A stretch of DNA of 64,000 nucleotides from Heliobacterium chlorum (GTDB lineage Bacteria; Bacillota; Desulfitobacteriia; Heliobacteriales; Heliobacteriaceae): positions 16,212 to 80,211 of the forward strand of contig NZ_JACVHF010000017.1 in NCBI RefSeq assembly GCF_014502795.1. Reading direction: 5' to 3'. Numbering within the stretch: the stretch's first letter is position 1; each line of letters begins with the position of its first letter. A program made the translations under genes and the position numbers. Below, piece after piece: positions 60,900 through 64,000 of this stretch. The notes below the pieces were generated by a model. The model saw nothing but the letters and a program-made list of their open reading frames with translations. It did no database searches and was not told the origin of the DNA.

Positions 60900-61250
60900 A
60901 TGGTAGAGAAACTCACCCCAGCTTCTGTAATCTACCGCAAAAGCAGCGAAGGTTACATCACAATCACCGAAGGAATAACCCGAAAAACACTCGTCTACGG
61001 AGAAAAAACGCTGCTTAGTGAGTTTCGACTCGTCAAAGGCCAAGAGCTTCCCCGTCACAAGCACCCTTACGAACAGACAGGGTACTTGGTATCGGGTAAG
61101 CTTGTCCTGATTGTTGAGCAGGAAGAATACGCTCTTTTACCGGGAGATAGTTGGTGCATCCAAGGTGATGTGGAACATGCGGCTCGTGTGCTCGAGGACG
61201 CTGTCGCAATTGAGGTGTTCGCGCCGGTGAGGGAGGATTACCTACCATAG
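60900..61250 (+). CDS. Cupin-domain protein
   Basis: 116 residues from the ATG at 60900, directly after GAGGAGG; an earlier in-frame ATG at 60876 would precede that site. A single cupin barrel: RHKHPYEQTGYLVSGK gives G(x)5HxHx3,4E(x)6G-like metal ligands, and PGDSWCIQGDVEHAARV gives the second motif with His. A small metal-binding enzyme or sensor; function unknown. A strong terminator follows. Confidence 0.85.
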   Translation: MVEKLTPASVIYRKSSEGYITITEGITRKTLVYGEKTLLSEFRLVKGQELPRHKHPYEQTGYLVSGKLVLIVEQEEYALLPGDSWCIQGDVEHAARVLEDAVAIEVFAPVREDYLP

Positions 61251-61280
61251 TGTGGATATAAAAAGATAATCTATTAAAAG

Positions 61281-61314
61281 AAGAAGCCCCTGCTGTTCGC
61301 AGCAGGGGCTTCTT
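61281..61314. terminator. Hairpin terminator
   Basis: AAGAAGCCCCTGCTG (61281-61295) pairs perfectly with CAGCAGGGGCTTCTT (61300-61314) around a four-base loop. Its CCCCTGC core reappears in the hairpin at 62101-62126. Confidence 0.8.
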
Positions 61315-61466
61315 AAATGCTTAAAATTGTCGAGGTTGCGCAGGGGATAGTAAAAACAACACTAATTCATTTATCTATATGTGAGCATTGGCTCTTACCA
61401 CAAAAAGCTTTACTGCTTATATTGGATCTAATGTAAAGTGATGGGTGCTGAGATATTACTCTTTGC

Positions 61467-62012
61467 TTAGTGTAACTCCGGAAACATGCCGGGAAACCCT
61501 TTAACGATCAAAGCTCCGCAACCTTGAAGCGCCGTTTTGACAAGAATCTGGCTCAATATCGCCATAGGCACCGCCTCCCAAGGAACCATACCTGCTCCAA
61601 GGGGAGACAGTCCAATCACAACGAAAACAACACTGTCCAGGAGTCCGCCTACCAGTCCGCTCCACCAAACTCTCCAGGCCATAGGGAGGGAAAGGCGGGA
61701 GTAGATCTCCGTATCGGAAGACTCCGAGAGGATGAACGCGATCGATGATGCGAACACGATATACAACGTATCCCCGAGTAGATACGAACTGATCGCCGAA
61801 CAAACCAAGGCAATGACGATGACCCCATAGGTCTTCATCCGGCCAAAATGGTGCTGGACGAGATCTCTCAATATAAAGGTGACACCGATGAGAAAGGTTC
61901 CATAGGGGATCACCATGGGACCGGCGATGAGTGGAGCGAACGCGGCCGTTATGACGTTAGCGGCAACGATAGCCATGATGTACATTGCAATTAAAAACAG
62001 TTGCGTTACCAC
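61467..62012 (-). CDS. VUT family transporter (YhhQ-like, queuosine precursor)
   Basis: 181 residues with about six membrane helices. Motifs typical of the family are seen: VIPYGTFLIGVTFILRDLVQHHFGR near the start and a DTEIYSRL segment in the middle, plus the VVFVVIGL helix. Characterised members take up queuosine precursors such as preQ0/preQ1. The marked start is a GTG with poor spacing to the AAAGGTGG site; a start a few codons downstream is possible. No queuosine gene or preQ1 switch is visible nearby. Confidence 0.82.
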   Translation of the reverse strand: MVTQLFLIAMYIMAIVAANVITAAFAPLIAGPMVIPYGTFLIGVTFILRDLVQHHFGRMKTYGVIVIALVCSAISSYLLGDTLYIVFASSIAFILSESSDTEIYSRLSLPMAWRVWWSGLVGGLLDSVVFVVIGLSPLGAGMVPWEAVPMAILSQILVKTALQGCGALIVKGFPGMFPELH

Positions 62013-62100
62013 CTTTCATGATCAACTGGAAGCTATCCATAGTATCCTGTTGACGGAGCCCTAATGTCAATAAGAAAAACAATTTGCTATATAACAAGAT

Positions 62101-62126
62101 AGCCCCTGCCAAACATTGCAGGGGCT
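62101..62126 (-). terminator. Hairpin after yvrJ
   Basis: AGCCCCTGC (62101-62109) pairs with GCAGGGGCT (62118-62126); on the minus strand it follows the yvrJ stop. The T-tract is poor. Confidence 0.55.
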
Positions 62127-62136
62127 CATGATGTGG

Positions 62137-62289
62137 TTACACCTGTTCTTTGAGGATTTCTACGTTCTTGGCCAGTTCGCTGATGGCGCCGCTCAGCGTT
62201 TCGAGCCGTCCTTCCATGCGAATGAGCAGGTATGAGGCAATCGCCACCGGAAACCCCACATTGGCCACGGATTGTAAGAGGCCGTCCAC
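62137..62289 (-). CDS. yvrJ: YvrJ family small protein
   Basis: A 50-residue frame from GTG at 62289 (GGAGGTG 7 bases upstream) to TAA at 62137. It starts MDGLLQSVANVGFPVAIASY and continues LLIRMEGRLETLSGAI, matching the YvrJ pattern of one N-terminal membrane helix followed by a coiled amphipathic tail. Function is unknown, though the family recurs with DUF2922 and DUF1659 in Firmicutes, and here all three lie in order on one strand. Distances of about 130 and 100 bases, each holding a hairpin, separate them. Confidence 0.8.
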   Translation of the reverse strand: MDGLLQSVANVGFPVAIASYLLIRMEGRLETLSGAISELAKNVEILKEQV

Positions 62290-62331
62290 GTCTTTGCACC
62301 TCCTTGATGTCTTTTGAAGCCGGAGATCAGA

Positions 62332-62372
62332 GAGGACCGGGAACGATGTCTATCTGTCGGTTCCCGGTCCTC
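62332..62372 (-). other. Hairpin between DUF2922 and yvrJ genes
   Basis: GAGGACCGGGAAC (62332-62344) pairs perfectly with GTTCCCGGTCCTC (62360-62372). No T-run follows on either strand, so it is more likely a stability or processing element than a terminator. Confidence 0.55.
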
Positions 62373-62419
62373 CGTTCATGGGGGATAGTTCTATCTCTGC
62401 CGTATCCCCGGGCCTATGC

Positions 62420-62644
62420 TTAGGGGTTGTACAGGTCGGTCACGTTGGAGGAGACCATACGGACGTCCTTTTTGCCGACCAGGTCGCCGCCAGAGGTCGT
62501 GAACACGTTGTTGGCGATGATGGTGTCCATGACGGAAGTCACTTCTTCCGTAGTGAGGCCCGCTTTGGGGTCGCGGACCCGCAGCACCACGTCACGGCCC
62601 AGTTGGTTGGTAAAGACCAATTCCAGCGTTTCTTTGGTTGCCAT
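62420..62644 (-). CDS. DUF2922 family protein
   Basis: 74 residues. The KETLELVFTNQLGRDVVLRVRDPKAGLTTEEV pattern followed by a VMDTIIANNVF helix is that of DUF2922 proteins, often paired with DUF1659 and YvrJ. A GGAGGTGA site precedes the ATG. Function unknown. Middle gene of the trio. Confidence 0.82.
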   Translation of the reverse strand: MATKETLELVFTNQLGRDVVLRVRDPKAGLTTEEVTSVMDTIIANNVFTTSGGDLVGKKDVRMVSSNVTDLYNP

Positions 62645-62666
62645 CGAATTGTCACCTCCTTAGGAA

Positions 62667-62700
62667 GGCCGGGCGGGAGATGTCGATTTCCACCCGGCCT
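62667..62700 (-). other. Hairpin between DUF1659 and DUF2922 genes
   Basis: AGGCCGGG (62667-62674) pairs with CCCGGCCT (62693-62700); an inner GGGA/TTCC extends it. No T-run on the minus strand; a likely mRNA stability element. Confidence 0.5.
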
Positions 62701-62748
62701 GGTTGTATGTGCGCTGAGTTACGAGGCTTGTCCCAGAGTTACTGGGCC

Positions 62749-62973
62749 TTAAGCATCGACCAGGGCGTTTTGGTCAATCCGGGAGACGCGGTTGACGGGG
62801 AGACTCATCAGGCTCGCCAGGGCTTGGGCGGTGGTAAAGACGTTTCCGTCAGTGGCACCGGGCTTCAAGCCTTTGTAGTCCCGGTTTTGCACCAGGGGCT
62901 CGCCTTTGCTGTTCGTGCCCGTTTGGACCGTCAAGCGCAGGCTGGCGGCGACGGCGGATTTGTTGATAGCCAT
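62749..62973 (-). CDS. DUF1659 family protein
   Basis: 74 residues from the ATG at 62973 (AAAGGAGG upstream; an earlier in-frame ATG at 62997 precedes that site). The sequence SLRLTVQTGTNSKGEPLVQNRDYKGL followed by an ALASLMSLPVNRVSRID segment matches DUF1659. First gene of the trio, transcribed away from the rRNA operon. Confidence 0.8.
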   Translation of the reverse strand: MAINKSAVAASLRLTVQTGTNSKGEPLVQNRDYKGLKPGATDGNVFTTAQALASLMSLPVNRVSRIDQNALVDA

Positions 62974-63083
62974 TCTTTCTGTCCTCCTTTCGAACATTTG
63001 TTTGTGCCGGCTACGGTTTTAATTTACCAGAGGGATGGAAATAGGACAAACCCTCTGTGGGCTGATTAGGCTGGATGATTAGT

Positions 63084-63137
63084 ACATACGTTCCAATATC
63101 TCCTAATATCTCGCGAAATCTCAAGAACGTATGTTCG
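63084..63137. promoter_or_regulatory. Inverted repeat with LexA-like box upstream of the DUF1659 operon
   Basis: ACATACGTTC (63084-63093) and its exact complement GAACGTATGT (63125-63134) are 31 bases apart. The right copy forms AGAACGTATGTTCG (63124-63137), one base from the Gram-positive LexA box CGAAC-N4-GTTCG. It lies ~110 bp upstream of the DUF1659 start. A smaller CAGAGGG/CCCTCTG hairpin (63028-63057) lies between. SOS control is speculative. Confidence 0.35.
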
Positions 63138-63158
63138 AAAATGCGACGTTGTTCCTTC

Positions 63159-63193
63159 TTTTTTGGGGTTAAAAGATAAAGTACCCCAAAAAA
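63159..63193. other. Stem-loop in the rRNA upstream region
   Basis: TTTTTTGGGGT (63159-63169) pairs perfectly with ACCCCAAAAAA (63183-63193) around a 13-base loop. The stem includes its own T-run; no T-run follows outside. It may insulate the rRNA promoter from the divergent operon. Confidence 0.5.
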
Positions 63194-63474
63194 GGCGCTT
63201 AAGAGCCTAGTTAAAAGGGGGGCATTCGAAACATAATATCTTATCTTCTCTCAAAGTGTAATTAGGACTTATACCAGGGTACCCGATTCTGGAAGTTAGA
63301 ATAGGTCAAAGACTATGAACCAAACATTTCCGGTTGAAATGTTGAAATCCAAGTGATAAAGTATAACTCCTGTCGCAAACAGGCGTGAGGTAATTCATAA
63401 AGGAAAACTGATTTTGTTTGTGGTCTTTTCAACCGATTGCTAAGCTATACAAGAGAATTGCTTAGAACTACCAG

Positions 63475-63503
63475 TTGAATTAGAGGGAAAGACGTGATAA
63501 TAT
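63475..63503 (+). promoter_or_regulatory. Candidate 16S rRNA promoter
   Basis: TTGAAT (63475-63480) and TAATAT (63498-63503) are separated by 17 bp, about 160 bp before the 16S start. A CTAAGC/GCTTAG inverted repeat lies just upstream (63440-63465). Confidence 0.5.
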
Positions 63504-63535
63504 ATCATTCCGCCCAACAAACGGGGAAAAAATTT

Positions 63536-63595
63536 GGTCCTTGAAAATCAAACAGTTGTAAGCAAAGCGTGCGAAACCAAAGTCAATTCGGCCCG
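63536..63595 (+). promoter_or_regulatory. Pre-16S leader with conserved rRNA leader sequence
   Basis: The stretch TTTGGTCCTTGAAAATCAAA and the following bases up to ~63595 resemble the CTTTGAAAACT-type sequence found upstream of Firmicute 16S genes and in their spacers, a likely antitermination or processing site. No gene is seen in 62974-63658. Confidence 0.45.
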
Positions 63596-63658
63596 CGCAA
63601 GCGGGATGGACAATGATTTCATTAATAAGAGAGCTTGACTTAAGCTTATCTACAATAT

Positions 63659-64000
<342 letters not shown>

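Overview
The window looks like a chromosomal segment of an anaerobic, endospore-forming Clostridia-type Firmicute. The evidence is a gerA-gerB-gerC germinant receptor operon, the YvrJ/DUF2922/DUF1659 trio, purine-rich Shine-Dalgarno sites with GTG and TTG starts, anaerobic GlpABC rather than aerobic GlpD, and AdhE. My best guess is a relative of the Heliobacteriaceae/Peptococcaceae. This is inference; no phototrophy gene lies here. The partial 16S gene at the right edge would settle it.

Layout. 1-12.7 kb: a four-Cys mini-protein, a PanE-like reductase, two small unknown proteins, adhE, a Zn/Cd/Pb-type P1B ATPase with an ArsR-type operator, a SulP transporter, an ECF S-component-like protein and a membrane hybrid kinase. 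12.9-29.0 kb: the core of the window, glpP, glpF-glpK, glpA-glpB-glpC-pyk and gap-pgk-tpiA-gpmI-eno. Together these encode glycerol uptake, phosphorylation, oxidation of glycerol-3-phosphate and every step from triose phosphate to pyruvate. 29.1-31.6 kb: a soluble chemoreceptor fused to a PhnD-like binding domain and a DnaQ-type exonuclease. 31.7-36.9 kb: gerABC plus an unannotated 55-residue two-helix membrane protein, then fpg. 37.2-50.2 kb: aldehyde dehydrogenase, a secreted YcdB/SLH protein, a PAS-rich hybrid kinase, an M23 peptidase, Gph-like phosphatase, a proline peptidase and two membrane or membrane-anchored metallopeptidase-like proteins. 50.2-62.0 kb: PIG-L deacetylase with a probable attenuator, hydrolase, thioesterase, MetE/UROD-like protein, Zn alcohol dehydrogenase, a nuclease-helicase-HTH fusion next to a MazG-like pyrophosphohydrolase, cupin and a VUT-family transporter. 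62.1-64 kb: yvrJ-DUF2922-DUF1659, then the promoter, leader and first ~340 bases of a 16S rRNA gene.

The most striking signal is regulatory. Three leaders (before glpF, before glpA and before gap) carry the identical 11-mer AACTTGATATT. In each it is followed by a short stem whose 3' arm is also the 5' arm of an intrinsic terminator. This is the architecture of a protein-controlled antiterminator, and the gene for the RNA-binding antiterminator GlpP lies in the same cluster. The gap leader implies that lower glycolysis is wired to the glycerol signal in a place where many Firmicutes have cggR. In addition, six copies of a TTGCA-type pentamer, spaced 10-11 bp, lead into the -35 region of a second glpF promoter, and a shorter version with the same TGCAAAT core lies upstream of glpA.
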